From: Gleimia sp. 6138-11-ORH1
GTDB lineage: Bacteria > Actinomycetota > Actinomycetes > Actinomycetales > Actinomycetaceae
DNA: 64,000 bases
Direction: 5' to 3'
Assembly (NCBI RefSeq): GCF_024814355.1
Contig: NZ_JANUXV010000006.1
Span: forward strand, 1 to 64,000
Below are positions 26,717 to 37,372 of this stretch, piece after piece. The position numbers and the translations under genes were made by a program. Numbering within the stretch: position 1 is the stretch's first letter; each line of letters begins with the position of its first letter. The notes beneath the pieces were generated by a model, which did not search any database, had not been told where the DNA came from, and saw only the letters and a list, made by a program, of their open reading frames with translations.

Positions 26717-27314
26717 ACGTCTGGTAGTTCTTCTATCTGGAAAAGGCACCAACCTACAGGCGTTAATCGACGCTTGTAAGGACCCAGCCTACGGATGTGA
26801 AATCGTTGCCGTGGGCGCAGACCGGGCAAATACCTACGGTTGCGAACGCGCCCATAAAGCAAATATCCCCACCTTCGTCTGCTCCGTGAAAGACTACCCG
26901 CAGCGAAGCGAATGGGACAGTGCCCTGACCGCCCTCGTGAAAGAATACGCCCCCGACCTGATTATTTCAGCAGGTTTCTTGAAACTACTGGGAAGCGAAT
27001 TCCTCCGCGCCTTCGCCGGAAAAGTAATCAACACCCACAACTCGCTCCTACCGGCCTTCCCCGGAATAAACGGGCCAGCCGACGCCTTAGCCTACGGCGT
27101 AAAATACACCGGAGCCACCCTTTTCTTCGTTGATCCAGGAATCGATACCGGCCGGATTATCGCCCAAACTATAGTCCCAATTCACGGCGACGACACCTTA
27201 GAAACCCTGCTGGAACGTATCCAAGTTGCCGAGCGCGCACAACTGGTGGAATACGTGAAAAAACTAATGGTCAAGGGATGGACAACCCGCGGACGCTGGG
27301 TAGAAATTAACTAA
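26697..27314 (+). CDS. purN: Phosphoribosylglycinamide formyltransferase
   Basis: 205 residues. PurN moves the formyl group of 10-formyl-THF to GAR, step 3 of purine synthesis. Seen: VVLLSGKGTNLQALIDA (phosphate binding), the catalytic Asn-His region NTHNSLLPAFPG and GATLFFVDPGIDTGRII with the catalytic Asp. It starts inside the 3' end of the DUF6350 gene (20-bp overlap). A ZTP riboswitch starts 6 bp after its stop, so purH can be regulated separately from purN. Confidence 0.96.
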   Translation: MTKNSPKRLVVLLSGKGTNLQALIDACKDPAYGCEIVAVGADRANTYGCERAHKANIPTFVCSVKDYPQRSEWDSALTALVKEYAPDLIISAGFLKLLGSEFLRAFAGKVINTHNSLLPAFPGINGPADALAYGVKYTGATLFFVDPGIDTGRIIAQTIVPIHGDDTLETLLERIQVAERAQLVEYVKKLMVKGWTTRGRWVEIN

Positions 27315-27320
27315 ACTAAA

Positions 27321-27401
27321 AATGTCGCAACTGGCGCAAATGGAAATAACCATTGGGAAGCGACAAACTACTCCGACCAGCGTCGCCCGCCTGGGCGCTG
27401 A
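27321..27401 (+). promoter_or_regulatory. ZTP (pfl) riboswitch upstream of purH
   Basis: P1 strand TGTCG (27323-27327) pairs with CGACA (27361-27365); between them are the conserved CAACTGGCGCAAATGG run and a P2 hairpin (ATGG/CCAT). The 3' domain has CAGCG/CGCTG enclosing CCCGCCTGGGC (27386-27396), the hallmark ZMP/ZTP-binding loop. Ligand signals low 10-formyl-THF. The start codon is 69 bp downstream with no T-run, so control may be at translation start. Confidence 0.88.
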
Positions 27402-27469
27402 TCATCCTTGCTGAAATACCAGCTGCTTCTTAAGCAAAATACGGGAAAACTTGAACACTCGGAGTACTG

Positions 27470-29140
27470 ATGAGCCACCCAACTGAAACCCGCCGTCCCA
27501 TCCGTCGCGCCTTAATCTCTGTTTACGATAAAACCGGTCTGGAAGAACTGGCCACCGTATTAGACCAAGCCGGAGTAGAAATTCTTTCCACCGGATCCAC
27601 CGCAGCCACAATCGCAGCTGCTGGAATCTCCGTTACTCCCGTAGAAAAAGTCACCGGCTTCCCAGAATGCTTAGAAGGACGGGTGAAAACACTCCACCCG
27701 CATATCCACGCCGGAATCCTCGCAGACTGCACAAAACCAACCCATCTGGCAGAACTAAACGAACTAAACGTAACCCCCATTGACCTGGTAGTGGTAAATC
27801 TCTACCCCTTCACAGCTACAGTAGCGGCCGGAACCGATTTCGCCGGATGTATTGAACAAATCGACATTGGTGGGCCAACCATGATCCGCGCAGCAGCGAA
27901 AAACCACTCCTGCGTAGCCGTAGTAACTAATCCGCAAGCCTACCGTGAAATAGCCGAAGAAATCCGCGCCGGAGGATTTACCGCCAGCCACCGTTTCCAA
28001 CTCGCAGCCCAAGCCTTCTCCCACACGGCCGCCTACGACGCGGCTGTAGCCAGCTGGTTCGCCGGACAAAACACCCAAACTCCCGCAGTAGTTGGCGGAC
28101 AGTGGGAACTAATAGAAACCCTCCGCTATGGTGAAAACCCACAGCAAAAAGGAGCTGTTTACCGCACCAAAACCCTTGGATTCGGCGGTGAACTAACAGA
28201 GGCAAACGGAATAGCTAATGCGCAGCAACTTTCCGGAAAAGCAATGAGCTACAACAACTACACTGACGGAGACGCTGCTTTAAGAGCCGCTTACGATCAT
28301 ACTGAACCCTGCGTCGCCATCATCAAACACGCGAACCCCTGCGGAATCGCAATCGGAACAGATATTGCCCAGGCACATCTAAAAGCCCATGCGTGCGATC
28401 CCGTCTCAGCCTTTGGCGGCGTAATCGCCGTGAACCGTCCAGTTAGCGTCACCCTCGCCAAACAAATCGCCCCTATTTTCACTGAAGTAGTCATCGCCCC
28501 CGACTATGAACCAGGCGCCGCTGAAATCCTCGCAACTAAAAAGAATCTGCGGGTATTAAAAGTAGTTCCCCCACATAGAGAAACTGCCGAATTCAAACAA
28601 ATCTCCGGAGGACTGGTAGTTCAAGAACCAGACACCCTAACCGACCGCGGAGACAACCCGGCAAACTGGACCTTAGTCTCCGGAAAAGCCGCTGATGAAA
28701 CCACCCTAAAAGACCTTGAATTCGCTTGGAAAGCCGTTCGTGCTGTTCGCTCTAACGCGATTTTACTCGTTAAAGACGGAGCCTCTGTAGGCGTCGGCAT
28801 GGGACAGGTCAATCGCGTAGACTCCTGCACTTTGGCAGTAACCAGAGCAAACACACTCGGAGAACGCGCCACCGCCGATGCCGCACAAACACAAGTGAAA
28901 ACAGCCGATGAAACCGAAGCAACTGTAGAAAAAACTGCTCCCCCTCAACGCGCCCAAGGGGCAGTAGCGGCCTCGGACGCATTCTTCCCTTTCGCAGATG
29001 GACTGCAGATTTTGATAGACGCGGGAGTAAAAGCGGTAGTTCAACCAGGCGGATCGATCCGCGACGAAGAAGTAATCGCCGCTGCACAAGCTGCCGGGAT
29101 CACCATGTACTTCACTGGAAATAGGCACTTTAGCCACTGA
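27470..29140 (+). CDS. purH: Bifunctional AICAR transformylase / IMP cyclohydrolase
   Basis: 556 residues. It catalyses the last two steps to IMP: formylation of AICAR by 10-formyl-THF, then ring closure. The N-terminal cyclohydrolase ([17 protein letters not shown]..., [16 protein letters not shown]) and C-terminal transformylase ([41 protein letters not shown]) are both complete. An Ala/Thr/Glu-rich insert (about residues 464-502, [20 protein letters not shown]) makes it longer than most PurH. Start codon ATG behind CGGAGTACTG; expression is expected to respond to the ZTP riboswitch. Confidence 0.97.
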   Translation: MSHPTETRRPIRRALISVYDKTGLEELATVLDQAGVEILSTGSTAATIAAAGISVTPVEKVTGFPECLEGRVKTLHPHIHAGILADCTKPTHLAELNELNVTPIDLVVVNLYPFTATVAAGTDFAGCIEQIDIGGPTMIRAAAKNHSCVAVVTNPQAYREIAEEIRAGGFTASHRFQLAAQAFSHTAAYDAAVASWFAGQNTQTPAVVGGQWELIETLRYGENPQQKGAVYRTKTLGFGGELTEANGIANAQQLSGKAMSYNNYTDGDAALRAAYDHTEPCVAIIKHANPCGIAIGTDIAQAHLKAHACDPVSAFGGVIAVNRPVSVTLAKQIAPIFTEVVIAPDYEPGAAEILATKKNLRVLKVVPPHRETAEFKQISGGLVVQEPDTLTDRGDNPANWTLVSGKAADETTLKDLEFAWKAVRAVRSNAILLVKDGASVGVGMGQVNRVDSCTLAVTRANTLGERATADAAQTQVKTADETEATVEKTAPPQRAQGAVAASDAFFPFADGLQILIDAGVKAVVQPGGSIRDEEVIAAAQAAGITMYFTGNRHFSH

Positions 29141-29212
29141 AATAAACCTGTCTCAGATAGGCTGGGTTTACTTTACAGAGCGCAGATTTAACGTTTCTTT
29201 CAAAAGAACCGT

Positions 29213-29225
29213 TAAAATAAATATC
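29213..29225 (+). promoter_or_regulatory. -10 element of a probable leaderless DUF3017 mRNA
   Basis: TAAAAT (29213-29218) is followed by 7 bases and the GTG at 29226, with no ribosome site between. Confidence 0.5.
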
Positions 29226-29498
29226 GTGAACAGCAACCGCACAACTATTAAGCTCTCTATGACGGCAATGGTACTAACCATCGTTTCTGCCGTTGTCCTG
29301 GCTGTAGTTGTTAAACCACTTTACGGGGTTGCGGTACTTTTAGGATTTGCTCTGATAGTTGGTTTCAGACGGATCTTCAGTCAAGAAGAGGTTTGGTTTA
29401 AAGCCAAAAACTGGATTATCGATGTTTCATTCATCGTTTTAATCGTGCTTTTGCTTATTTTGACGATTCCATTTTTAGATCAACCTTCACCCGTCTAA
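29226..29498 (+). CDS. DUF3017-like small membrane protein
   Basis: 90 residues from a GTG. Three hydrophobic helices are visible (about 10-28, 32-46 and 65-82) with RRIFSQEEVWFKAKNWIID between the second and third. The size, helix pattern and position after purH fit the actinobacterial DUF3017 family, usually found beside purH or folD; no function is established. It has its own leaderless-type promoter and is followed after 33 bp by the methylase gene. Confidence 0.72.
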   Translation: MNSNRTTIKLSMTAMVLTIVSAVVLAVVVKPLYGVAVLLGFALIVGFRRIFSQEEVWFKAKNWIIDVSFIVLIVLLLILTIPFLDQPSPV

Positions 29499-29531
29499 AC
29501 TTAACCCAGCACTAGGAGCGCAGGAAACAAA

Positions 29532-30608
29532 GTGTTCAAATACATTGGGTCTAAGCGAGTTTTTATCCCCATTTTAGGAAAACTCGCCAGCCAATCTGAA
29601 GCGACCACCGCGGTAGACCTCTTCACCGGAACCACTCGAGTAGCCCAAGAATTCAAACGTTTAGGTCTCCACACAACCGCCTGCGACATCGCTACCTACG
29701 CGCACGTATTAGCCCAAACCTACGTGGCCACAGACGAAACCCAAATTAATCCAAATGAACTAAATGAAGCGTTAAACCACTTAAATCAGCTTCCTGGAAA
29801 ATCCGGTTACTTCACAGAAACCTTTTGCGAAAAATCTCGTTTCTTTCAACCCCACAATGGCGTCAGAATAGATGCGATCCGCAACGAGATTGAAAACCAG
29901 TATTTAGGAACCCCACTTTACCCGCTACTACTTACCAGCCTGATGGAAGCAGCCGACCGAGTGGACTCAACTATCGGCGTGCAAATGGCCTACCTGAAAA
30001 AATGGGCTCCCCGATCTTACAACGATTTAGAAATGCGCACTCCCAAACTACTTCCCGGGGCAGGGGAAGCAAAACTCGGAGACGCAATGCACTTAATCGA
30101 TGAACTGGCCCCTACAGGAATCCTCTATCTAGATCCCCCCTACAACCAGCACCGCTACTTCACCAACTATCACATTTGGGAAACTCTGGTGCGCTGGGAC
30201 GAACCGGAAGTTTACGGAGTGGCTTGTAAACGGGTGGACGCAAAAGAAGCCGAAACTAAATCCGTATTCAACTATAAGCGCACCATGCAAGAAGCTTTTT
30301 TTGATTTACTAAGCAGAGCCCGCGCTGACTTACTGATTATTTCCTACAACAACGAATCTTGGATATCCGCAGCGCAAATGAAAGATCAGCTGCTGGGGAT
30401 TGGAAAAGAAAAAGTAGTTGCCCTGGGGTTTGAACACGCCCGTTACGTGGGAGCGAAAACAGGTATCCACTCACCAAGCGGTGAAAAAGTTGGCAAAGTC
30501 AGCCACACAAAAAATACTGAATGGGTTTTTGTTGCCGGAGATAAAGCTCAGGTAGAACAGACCGTATTTGGGTTTGAGGCGGCGCAGCTAGCAGAGTTTT
30601 CCAGTTAA
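29532..30608 (+). CDS. DNA adenine N6-methyltransferase, D12 class, solitary
   Basis: 358 residues from a GTG behind AGGAGCGCAGGAAAC. FKYIGSKR (N-terminus) and VDLFTGTTRVAQEFKR (about 26-41) form the SAM-binding region, and LDPPYNQHRY (about residue 198) is the catalytic DPPY motif of class D12 (Dam-like) methylases. The target is not predictable from sequence. No restriction endonuclease gene flanks it, so it is a solitary methylase. The next gene is pfk. Possible roles are regulation, mismatch marking or leftover protection; the sequence does not decide. Confidence 0.9.
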   Translation: MFKYIGSKRVFIPILGKLASQSEATTAVDLFTGTTRVAQEFKRLGLHTTACDIATYAHVLAQTYVATDETQINPNELNEALNHLNQLPGKSGYFTETFCEKSRFFQPHNGVRIDAIRNEIENQYLGTPLYPLLLTSLMEAADRVDSTIGVQMAYLKKWAPRSYNDLEMRTPKLLPGAGEAKLGDAMHLIDELAPTGILYLDPPYNQHRYFTNYHIWETLVRWDEPEVYGVACKRVDAKEAETKSVFNYKRTMQEAFFDLLSRARADLLIISYNNESWISAAQMKDQLLGIGKEKVVALGFEHARYVGAKTGIHSPSGEKVGKVSHTKNTEWVFVAGDKAQVEQTVFGFEAAQLAEFSS

Positions 30609-30688
30609 GAATTAACCGAAAAACGTGGATATAAATAGCTAAACAGAGGATAATAGAAGCGACACAACCCTCGAACTGGAGAATAAAA

Positions 30689-32959
30689 ATGACCGCAGGT
30701 GAAAAACGTCTAGGCATCCTCACTTCTGGAGGCGATGCTCAAGGTATGAACGCAGCTGTTCGGGCGGTAATCCGGACGGCCTTAAAACTGGGAGCCACCC
30801 CCTATGCGGTGATGGAAGGCTGGCAGGGCGCCGTTGATGGCGGGGACCGCATTAAGCAAATGGGCTGGAATGATGTTTCTTCGATTCTTAACGAGGGCGG
30901 AACTGTTATCGGCACTGCTCGTTGCCCCGCTTTTAGAGAAAAAGACGGCCGCCGGCAAGCCTGTAAAAACCTATTAGCGCACGGGATTGACCGCCTGGTG
31001 GTAATCGGCGGTGACGGGTCTTTAACTGGCACTAACGAGTTTAAAAATGAATGGCCAGAACTGGTTGCAGAACTTCTGGCGCAAGGGGAAATTACTGCTG
31101 AAGTAGCTGCCGCTCACCCAACTTTAGTGATTGTGGGCTTAGTGGGTTCAATTGATAATGACCTGGTGGGCACTGATATGACTATCGGCGCTGACTCTGC
31201 CCTGCACCGGATAGTTGATGCGATTGATAATGTTTCGGCCACAGCTGCGTCTCACCAGCGTACTTTCGTGATTGAAGTGATGGGCCGCCACTGTGGTTAT
31301 CTGCCGTTGATGGCTGCGGTGGCAGGTGGAGCTGACTATGTTTTCACGCCGGAAAATCCCCCGCAGGTGGGTTGGGAAAAGGATATGGCTATTAAGCTCA
31401 GCTTAGGCCGTGAAGCTGGTAGGCGTGAGTCGATTGTTATTGTAGCTGAGGGTGCTTTAGATGCTGAAGGCAATCGGATTACCAGTGCTGATGTGGCTGC
31501 GGTGATTGAAAAAGAGCTGGGAGTTACCCCGCGAATTACGATTTTAGGTCACGTGCAGCGCGGTGGCACTCCGTCAGCTTACGACCGTTGGATGCCAACT
31601 TTGTTAGGGTATGCGGCTGCTCATGAGATTTTGCAGGCAGACCCACAAAAGCCGGCGAATATTTTAGGGGTGCGTCGCAACCGCGTAACCCGGATTCCGC
31701 TGATGGAAGCAGTGGCAGCTACCCGTCGGGTGGGCAAGTTGATTGCTGAAAAGAATTTCACGGCAGCTACTGAGGCGCGGGGGACAAGTTTCGCGAAAAT
31801 GATGCGGATTAATTCGATTCTTTCAGAGCCTCCGCAGACTGACATTATTCCCGAGGGCGCTAAACGAATCGCGATTTTACATGCCGGAGGTTTAGCTCCG
31901 GGAATGAATACGGCAGCGCGCGCTGCCGTGCGGATCGGTTTGGACGCGGGCATTGAAATGTTGGGCGTCCAGGGGTCTTTCCGTGGTTTAGCGGAAGGAA
32001 ATGTTGAACCACTTTCTTGGGCTGCGGTAGAAGGCTGGGCTTTTAAAGGGGGCGCGGCCCTGGGGACGCGTCGCGCGGTTCCGCGGGTTGAAGAGTTTTA
32101 TTCGATTGGGCGAGCGATTGAAAATAGTCGGATTGATGCGCTGCTGGTAATCGGTGGGTTAAACGCCTACGAAGCAGTTTATTCGATGGTGAAAGAACGC
32201 GACCGTTACCCGGCGTTTAATATCCCGATTATGCTGGTTCCTGCCACGATTGATAATAATCTTCCCGGTTCAGATCTGTCGATTGGGGCTGATACTGCTT
32301 TAAATAATGCGGTGTGGGCGCTTGATCGGATTAAGGAAAGCGCTGCCGCTTCACACCGTTGTTTCGTAGCCGATACGATGGGGCGTCGCTGTGGGTACCT
32401 GGCATTAATGTCCGGGATTGCTTCGGGAGCTGAGAAAGTCTACTTAAATGAACTGCCGGTTGATTTGGCAGCTATCAATGATGACGCGATTGCTTTGAAA
32501 GAAACATTCGGTCATGGGCGTAAGCTCTTTTTGGTAGTTCGCAATGAGGAAGCTCATGACGTTTATAACCGTGAGTTCTTAGCACGCGTTTTTGAAACGG
32601 AGGGTGAGGGAATGTATGACGTGCGCCATTCCGCCCTCGGACATTTGCAGCAGGGGGGTGCGCCGACGCCGTTTGATCGCCTACTTGCCACCCACCTGGT
32701 GTATGAAGCGATTTTGGAACTGGAGGAAATCCTGGGACGGGGTGGGAAGGATGCCCGCTACATGGGCATGAATGACGCGGCAGTGCACTCTAACCCGGTG
32801 GAGCACATGATGGAAGTTTTAGATATTAAAAACCGCCGTCCATTTGAACAGTGGTGGCTCTCTTTGTCTCCGATTATTTCCACTGTTTCGATGGAGTTTG
32901 CGGATTCTATTCCCGCAAATGTGCCGATATACGCTCCGGAATCAGTAACCGTATTTTAG
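30689..32959 (+). CDS. 6-phosphofructokinase, double-length eukaryotic-type
   Basis: 756 residues, twice the usual ~320. N-half: TSGGDAQGMNAAVRA (12-26), GGDGS (107-111, the ATP-type choice), GSIDND (153-158, catalytic Asp), MGRHCGY (198-204), QRGGTPSAYDR (290-300). C-half repeats the fold: HAGGLAPGMNTAARA (398-412), but GGLNAYEA (489-496) replaces GGDGS and PATIDNN (518-524) replaces GTIDND; MGRRCGY and QQGGAPTPFDR follow. This asymmetry is that of eukaryotic PFK, where the N-half catalyses and the C-half turned allosteric. It commits fructose-6-phosphate to glycolysis; pgi follows after 24 bp, so the two probably share a transcript. Confidence 0.9.
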   Translation: MTAGEKRLGILTSGGDAQGMNAAVRAVIRTALKLGATPYAVMEGWQGAVDGGDRIKQMGWNDVSSILNEGGTVIGTARCPAFREKDGRRQACKNLLAHGIDRLVVIGGDGSLTGTNEFKNEWPELVAELLAQGEITAEVAAAHPTLVIVGLVGSIDNDLVGTDMTIGADSALHRIVDAIDNVSATAASHQRTFVIEVMGRHCGYLPLMAAVAGGADYVFTPENPPQVGWEKDMAIKLSLGREAGRRESIVIVAEGALDAEGNRITSADVAAVIEKELGVTPRITILGHVQRGGTPSAYDRWMPTLLGYAAAHEILQADPQKPANILGVRRNRVTRIPLMEAVAATRRVGKLIAEKNFTAATEARGTSFAKMMRINSILSEPPQTDIIPEGAKRIAILHAGGLAPGMNTAARAAVRIGLDAGIEMLGVQGSFRGLAEGNVEPLSWAAVEGWAFKGGAALGTRRAVPRVEEFYSIGRAIENSRIDALLVIGGLNAYEAVYSMVKERDRYPAFNIPIMLVPATIDNNLPGSDLSIGADTALNNAVWALDRIKESAAASHRCFVADTMGRRCGYLALMSGIASGAEKVYLNELPVDLAAINDDAIALKETFGHGRKLFLVVRNEEAHDVYNREFLARVFETEGEGMYDVRHSALGHLQQGGAPTPFDRLLATHLVYEAILELEEILGRGGKDARYMGMNDAAVHSNPVEHMMEVLDIKNRRPFEQWWLSLSPIISTVSMEFADSIPANVPIYAPESVTVF

Positions 32960-32983
32960 TAACTGAAAAGTAGAAAGAATAAG

Positions 32984-34657
32984 ATGGTAAATCCAGTAAA
33001 CCCTACCGCAACTTCCGCTTGGAAACGTTTGGAAACAACCGCAGCAAACTTTACTCCTAACTTACGCGCCTGGTTCGCTCAAAACCCGCAGCGAGCTTCC
33101 GAGTATTCGCGTACTTTAGGGGACTTACACGTCGATTTGTCTAAGAATTTGCTAACTGATGAGATTTTGGCGGATTTGTGTGCGCTGGCAGATGAAGTTA
33201 ATTTGCGGGAGCGGATTGACGCTATGTTTGCGGGCGAGCACATAAATAACACTGAAGACCGCGCAGTTTTGCATACGGCGTTGCGTAAACCGGCTGGCTC
33301 TGAACTGGTAGTAGACGGGGTTGAAGTAGTTGCCGATGTGCACACTGAACTGGAAAAAGTTTATGCTTTCGCTGAAAAGGTGCGTTCTGGTCAGTGGAAA
33401 GGGGTCACTGGGAAGCGGATTGAAACGATTGTTAATATCGGCATTGGTGGTTCTGATTTAGGGCCGGTAATGGTTTATGAAGCGTTGAAACCCTATGCGC
33501 AACCTGGTTTAACCGCCCGCTATATTTCCAATATTGATCCCACTGACGCGGGGGAAAAAACTAAAGATTTAGATCCTGAAACCACTTTAGTGATTGTTGC
33601 TTCTAAGACTTTTACGACTTTAGAGACTTTAACTAATGCGCGCGTAGTCCGGCAGTGGTTGTTAGATGGGTTGCGTCAGCGCGGAGTTTTCGAGGGCGAT
33701 GCCAGTGAAGCCGATGCGGTGGCAGCTCACTTCGTGGCAGTTTCAACTGCTTTAGATAAGGTAGCTGCTTTTGGGATTGACCCGGTAAATGCTTTTGGTT
33801 TTTGGAACTGGGTGGGGGGACGCTACTCAGTTGATTCTGCGGTGGGAACTTCTTTAGCGGTAGTCTTAGGCCCAGCTGTTTTCGCTGAGTTTTTAGCTGG
33901 CTTCCACACGGTAGATGAACATTTTAGGACTTTACCGTGGCAGGAAAATGTCCCAGCTTTAATGGGCTTATTAAACGTGTGGTACGTGAATTTCTTAGAT
34001 GCCCATACCCACGCGGTACTTCCTTACGCGCAGTTCCTTTCTCGTTTCCCCGCCTACTTGCAGCAGCTAACTATGGAATCTAACGGTAAGTCCGTCACCT
34101 GGGCTGGTGAAGCTGTTAATTACCAGACGGGTGAGATCTTCTGGGGGGAACCAGGAACCAATGGGCAGCACGCTTTCTATCAGCTGATCCATCAGGGGAC
34201 TCGCCTGGTACCGGCTGACTTTATTGCTTTTGCTAACCCAACCTGGGCTTTTGTAGATGGCGAAAATGATATGCATGAGCTGTTCTTAGGGAATTTCTTC
34301 GCGCAGACTAAGGCTTTAGCTTTTGGGAAAACTGCAGAGGAAGTGCGTGCTGAAGGAACGGCGGAAGAAATTGTGCCAGCCCGCGTTTTTGCTGGTAATA
34401 AGCCTTCTACTTCGATTATGGCGGCGGCTTTAACTCCAGCTGTTTTGGGACAGTTGATTGCCCTTTATGAGCATATTACTTTTGTGCAGGGGATTGTCTG
34501 GGGCGTTAATTCTTTCGACCAATGGGGTGTGGAATTGGGGAAGCAGTTGGCGAACCAGCTAACTCCAGCAGTGGCAGGGGACCGTGAAGTATTGGCACAG
34601 CAAGACCCCTCTACGCAGGGTTTGATTGAGTTCTATTTAGCTAATCGCGTTAAGTAA
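32984..34657 (+). CDS. pgi: Glucose-6-phosphate isomerase
   Basis: 557 residues, typical of long bacterial PGI. It interconverts glucose-6-phosphate and fructose-6-phosphate. Blocks present: [71 protein letters not shown] (catalytic His) and [13 protein letters not shown] with the catalytic Lys near the C-terminus. It lies 24 bp behind the PFK gene; the site before the ATG (AGAAAGAATAAG) is weak. A 17-bp stem-loop ends the unit. Confidence 0.97.
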   Translation: MVNPVNPTATSAWKRLETTAANFTPNLRAWFAQNPQRASEYSRTLGDLHVDLSKNLLTDEILADLCALADEVNLRERIDAMFAGEHINNTEDRAVLHTALRKPAGSELVVDGVEVVADVHTELEKVYAFAEKVRSGQWKGVTGKRIETIVNIGIGGSDLGPVMVYEALKPYAQPGLTARYISNIDPTDAGEKTKDLDPETTLVIVASKTFTTLETLTNARVVRQWLLDGLRQRGVFEGDASEADAVAAHFVAVSTALDKVAAFGIDPVNAFGFWNWVGGRYSVDSAVGTSLAVVLGPAVFAEFLAGFHTVDEHFRTLPWQENVPALMGLLNVWYVNFLDAHTHAVLPYAQFLSRFPAYLQQLTMESNGKSVTWAGEAVNYQTGEIFWGEPGTNGQHAFYQLIHQGTRLVPADFIAFANPTWAFVDGENDMHELFLGNFFAQTKALAFGKTAEEVRAEGTAEEIVPARVFAGNKPSTSIMAAALTPAVLGQLIALYEHITFVQGIVWGVNSFDQWGVELGKQLANQLTPAVAGDREVLAQQDPSTQGLIEFYLANRVK

Positions 34658-34672
34658 CCTCAGGTGTCTGTT

Positions 34673-34720
34673 AGTTTTCGTGGGGACTTTATAAACGGGT
34701 AATAAGTCCCCACGAAAACT
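34673..34720 (+). terminator. Stem-loop terminator after pgi
   Basis: AGTTTTCGTGGGGACTT (34673-34689) pairs perfectly with AAGTCCCCACGAAAACT (34704-34720), a 17-bp stem 16 bp after the stop. The A-rich 3' side gives T-rich flanks only on the minus strand. Confidence 0.75.
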
Positions 34721-34803
34721 AGATTAAACAGGTAATCTTAGAGTGTATGTGCGCATTGACGCAAAACGCATATTCATCACTTTTAATCGCCACAAAGGAG
34801 TAA

Positions 34804-35793
<990 letters not shown>

Positions 35794-35810
35794 AATAATT
35801 AGATTTCCTA

Positions 35811-35856
35811 AAATAGGTGGTTGATATTCAATCGAATATCAACCACCTATTTAATT
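35811..35856 (+). terminator. Stem-loop terminator after mdh
   Basis: AAATAGGTGGTTGATATT (35811-35828) pairs perfectly with AATATCAACCACCTATTT (35835-35852) round a 6-nt loop; the AAA/TTT ends make it usable in either direction. Confidence 0.85.
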
Positions 35857-35915
35857 AACCCAGTTAGCTATTTATAAGAGAAATAAGCTCACTTTATAAA
35901 AATGTTATCGAAATG

Positions 35916-35994
35916 AGTGGTTTAGACCACTTAAAGCGGTCGACAGGTCGCCTGAAAACAGGCAGAATAAAAAGGTGAGACCTAACAAAGGTCT
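35916..35994 (+). promoter_or_regulatory. Leader of the second sugar importer with several dyads
   Basis: AGTGGTTTAGACCACT (35916-35931) is a near-perfect 16-bp palindrome, operator-like. Downstream are GCCTG/CAGGC (35950-35963, AAAA loop) and AGACCT/AGGTCT (35978-35994, AACAA loop). A TATAAA-like element lies at 35895-35900. The set could be an operator plus a structured 5' leader; I do not recognise a riboswitch class. Confidence 0.4.
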
Positions 35995-36033
35995 TAAAAA
36001 TAGGAACAATGTTGTTTCAGAAGGAGGATGCAA

Positions 36034-37350
36034 ATGCGTCAATTCAAGTTGTTTGCAGGCGTCGCGGCCGCAGCTTTAGTTCTAGCAGCCTGTGGCGGAG
36101 GTACCACCGGAGGTACTTCAGGAACAGATAACAACTCTACAACAGGTGCAAATGGAAAAGCCTGGGAAGGAGACGCTTCCGAAGTTGTAATTACCACCTG
36201 GTGGGAAGCAGGTTCAGAAAAAGTCGGGTTTGATGCTTTAAGTGAAGTATTCAAACAAAAATACCCAGACATCAAATTCACTAAAGCAGCCATTGCCGGG
36301 GGAGGTGGCTCACAGGCAAAGCAGAAACTAGCTGCTGACCTGGCAGCTGGCTCACCACCAGACACTTTCCAAGCCCACGCCGGGGCAGAACTAACTGACT
36401 ACATTGATGCAGATCAGATCCTTGACGTATCCGGTCTTTACGATGAACTTAAGTTAAAGGAAGCATTCCCCGCAACCCTAGTTGAACAGCTGACTTCAGA
36501 TGGAAAGATCTATTCAGTTCCTTCAAACATTCACCGCGCAAACGTAGTTTGGGCCAACCCAGAAGTCCTTAAAGAAGCTGGAATCGACCCAAGTAAGCAG
36601 CCAGAAGACCTAGACGCGTGGATCGCGGATATGGAAAAGATCCAGGCAAAGGGGAAGACCCCACTAACCCTCGGGGTAGCTTGGACCCGCCTGCACCTAT
36701 TCGAAACTATCCTCCTAGCTGACCTGGGAGCCGAAAAGTACAACGGCTTATTTAACGGCACCACCAAGTGGGATTCCGAAGAGGTCACTAAAGCTATTAA
36801 GCACTTTGAAAAGATCCTTACCTTCACCGACAAAGCTCTTTACACTGAGGACTGGGAACCAGCGATGCAACCTGTAGTCGATGGTAAAGCCGCTTACAAC
36901 GTGATGGGCGACTGGGCAGTAGGTGCATTTAACGCACAAAATAAGGTAGATGGAACTGACTACATTTACTTCCCAGTACCAGGAACCCAGGGGACATTCG
37001 ACTTCCTAGCTGACTCCTTCACTCTACCTAAAGGTGCAGCCCACCCAGGTGGAACCCGTGCTTGGTTAGATGTCATCTCTTCTAAAGAAGGACAGATCGC
37101 CTTTAACCTAGCCAAAGGCTCTATCCCCGCACGCGCTGACCTAAGCGATGAAGAACGCGCAAAGTTCCCCAAGTACCAGCAAAGCGCTATGGAATCATTC
37201 GGTAAAGATACCATCGTTTCTTCTATCGCTCACGGTGCAGCACTTCCAGTTAAGCAATCTAACGCAATCTCAGATGCAGTAGCCAAGTTCGTCGAGGGCG
37301 GTTCAGACGCAACTCAGTTCCAAGCTGAACTTGTCCAGGCAACTAAGTAA
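36034..37350 (+). CDS. ABC sugar importer 2, solute-binding lipoprotein
   Basis: 438 residues from the ATG at 36034, six bases after AAGGAGG; an ATG at 36028 touches that site and is unlikely. The lipoprotein signal (MRQFKLFAGVAAAALVLAAC) gives Cys20, followed by a Gly/Thr/Asn-rich tether. The body is a family 1 solute-binding protein (VVITTWWEAGSEKVGFDALSEVFKQKYPDIKF; LGVAWTRLHLFETILLADLGAEKYN), which resembles glucose/oligosaccharide binders. No glycosidase accompanies it, so its substrate is open. Two permeases follow after a stem-loop. Confidence 0.92.
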   Translation: MRQFKLFAGVAAAALVLAACGGGTTGGTSGTDNNSTTGANGKAWEGDASEVVITTWWEAGSEKVGFDALSEVFKQKYPDIKFTKAAIAGGGGSQAKQKLAADLAAGSPPDTFQAHAGAELTDYIDADQILDVSGLYDELKLKEAFPATLVEQLTSDGKIYSVPSNIHRANVVWANPEVLKEAGIDPSKQPEDLDAWIADMEKIQAKGKTPLTLGVAWTRLHLFETILLADLGAEKYNGLFNGTTKWDSEEVTKAIKHFEKILTFTDKALYTEDWEPAMQPVVDGKAAYNVMGDWAVGAFNAQNKVDGTDYIYFPVPGTQGTFDFLADSFTLPKGAAHPGGTRAWLDVISSKEGQIAFNLAKGSIPARADLSDEERAKFPKYQQSAMESFGKDTIVSSIAHGAALPVKQSNAISDAVAKFVEGGSDATQFQAELVQATK

Positions 37351-37372
37351 GCCTGTGCTTAACTAAAAATTA

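Noticed and set aside
26230-26752. Ser/Val-rich or Phe/Arg-rich frames on the minus strand
   Set aside because: They are antisense readings of the ELEPETEPET repeat and show only the repeat's composition.
29141-29200. Hairpin TAAACCTG/...GGGTTTA after purH as a terminator
   Set aside because: Only about eight pairs with two G-T pairs and no T-run; too weak to list.
36028-36033. Upstream ATG of the second solute-binding protein
   Set aside because: It abuts the AAGGAGG ribosome site, leaving no spacing; the ATG at 36034 is correctly placed.
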